NCBI GenBank assembly: GCA_021819345.1
Contig: JAKARG010000137.1
Location: 1 to 7,759, forward strand
Origin: Actinomycetes bacterium
GTDB lineage: Bacteria; Actinomycetota; Acidimicrobiia; Acidimicrobiales; Palsa-688
Length of the DNA: 7,759 nt
Direction of reading: 5' to 3'
Shown: one piece after another, positions 7,230 to 7,759 of the stretch
Numbering within the stretch: position 1 is the stretch's first letter
Layout: every line of letters starts with the position of its first letter
Notes under the pieces: generated by a model
What the model was told of the DNA's origin: nothing
The model's input: only the letters and a program-made list of their open reading frames with translations
Database searches by the model: none
Translations under genes and position numbers: made by a program

Positions 7230-7619
7230 TCATCGGGGCGTCTCGGCGCGACGGGTCACGCGGACCGCAGCCGAACGGAGGTCCGCTGGCACCGGTGGGC
7301 GCAGCTTGCGGACCGTGACCGTCGCCTCTGTCACCCGCCCACCGCCGGCCCCGAGCACCGCCCGAGCGACGCGCTCGGCCAGCTTCTCGATCAGCTCGGC
7401 GTGTGGCCCCTCCACGACCGCGACGGCTGCTGCGGCCACTGCCCCGTAGTCGACCGTGTCGGCCAGGTCGTCGGAGAGGCCGGCGGCGTGAAGGTCGACC
7501 GACAGGTCGAGGTCCACCTCGAAGGGCTGGGGGCGCCCGCGCTCCTCGGGGAGGGCGCCGTGGGTGCCGAGGGCCCGAAGCCCGCGCAGCTCGATCCGGT
7601 CGCCACCGACCTCACGCAT
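7230..7619 (-). CDS. folB: Dihydroneopterin aldolase
   Basis: Cleaves 7,8-dihydroneopterin to 6-hydroxymethyl-dihydropterin and glycolaldehyde, supplying the substrate of the adjacent FolK. The 129-aa protein has the family pattern: DRIELRGLRALGTHGALPEE at 7-26 with the expected catalytic Glu near 25-26, QPFEVDLDL at 31-39, the DTVDYGAV block with Tyr58, LIEKLAERVA at 76-85, and VTVRKLRPPVP at 101-111 with Lys105 as the expected general base; the usual Lys-Pro is spaced slightly differently here. Length is slightly above the typical ~120. The ATG at 7619 lies five bases after the stop codon of the incomplete upstream gene, so coupling is likely. Confidence 0.95.
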   Translation of the reverse strand: MREVGGDRIELRGLRALGTHGALPEERGRPQPFEVDLDLSVDLHAAGLSDDLADTVDYGAVAAAAVAVVEGPHAELIEKLAERVARAVLGAGGGRVTEATVTVRKLRPPVPADLRSAAVRVTRRAETPR

Positions 7620-7624
7620 GGCCG

Positions 7625-7759
7625 CTAGGAGCCGAGCGGCTCGGGAGCGTGGCCGACCATCCCCGCCGCGGAGGTGACCAGCAGGCGGCCGTCGGAGCCC
7701 ATCTGGCGGTGGAGGATCCGCTCCACCACCTCGATCGCCTGGGCGCTCGAGGTGAGCAT
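7625..7759 (-). CDS. C-terminal end of a cut-off gene, possibly dihydropteroate synthase
   Basis: The frame is open from the window edge to TAG at 7625-7627 and encodes 44 residues starting MLTSSAQAIEVVERILHRQM. The segment AQAIEVVERIL resembles the last helix of dihydropteroate synthase, which in E. coli runs as VHDVKETVEAMRVVEATL, and folP directly precedes folB in mycobacteria. If so, the protein ends with about 25 further residues (GSDGRLLVTSAAGMVGHAPE and a short tail) beyond the family's usual end. The identification rests on one short helix plus gene order. The ATG at the edge is probably an internal methionine codon, though a 44-aa gene starting there cannot be excluded. Confidence 0.4.
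   Translation of the reverse strand: MLTSSAQAIEVVERILHRQMGSDGRLLVTSAAGMVGHAPEPLGS

Overview
The window is very GC-rich, almost fully coding and bacterial. Gene content and order match the folate/pantothenate/lysS/clpC neighbourhood of Actinomycetota. In Mycobacterium tuberculosis the order, as I recall it, is folE-folP1-folB-folK-(three small genes)-panC-panD-coaX-(one gene)-lysS-lsr2-clpC1. Codon use and GTG/TTG starts fit an actinomycete, perhaps a deep lineage such as Acidimicrobiia, but the genus cannot be read from the sequence.

Layout, read along the minus strand (right to left): an incomplete gene end, probably folP (7625-7759); folB (7230-7619); folK (6554-7201); panC (5679-6557); coaX (4887-5678); a 265-base repeat-rich gap; lysS (3131-4621); then, on the opposite strand, a polyprenyl diphosphate synthase (1985-2977); a 308-base divergent gap; and clpC (1-1676), which runs off the left edge. 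folP?-folB-folK-panC-coaX is tightly packed (gaps of 5 and 28 bases, then a 4-base GTGA overlap, then a stop codon abutting a GTG start), so it is probably one transcript for the pterin branch of folate synthesis and for two coenzyme A steps. lysS, the prenyl synthase (probably menaquinone side chain or another long prenyl chain) and clpC (protease unfoldase) are probably separate units.

Compared with the mycobacterial arrangement, panD is absent between panC and coaX, lsr2 is absent between lysS and clpC, and the prenyl synthase stands inverted in the lysS-clpC gap.

I see no new defence, mobile or biosynthetic system. The most unusual feature is a set of short tandem GC-rich repeats at four gene edges: a 15-bp repeat making an RPEQA tail on LysS and running past its stop codon, a 27-bp repeat upstream of lysS, a degenerate repeat encoding a Gly/Thr tail on FolK, and a 13-bp repeat in the clpC/prenyl synthase gap. 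The first seven bases look like leftover Illumina adapter, so the left edge is probably a contig end and the break in clpC a technical one.
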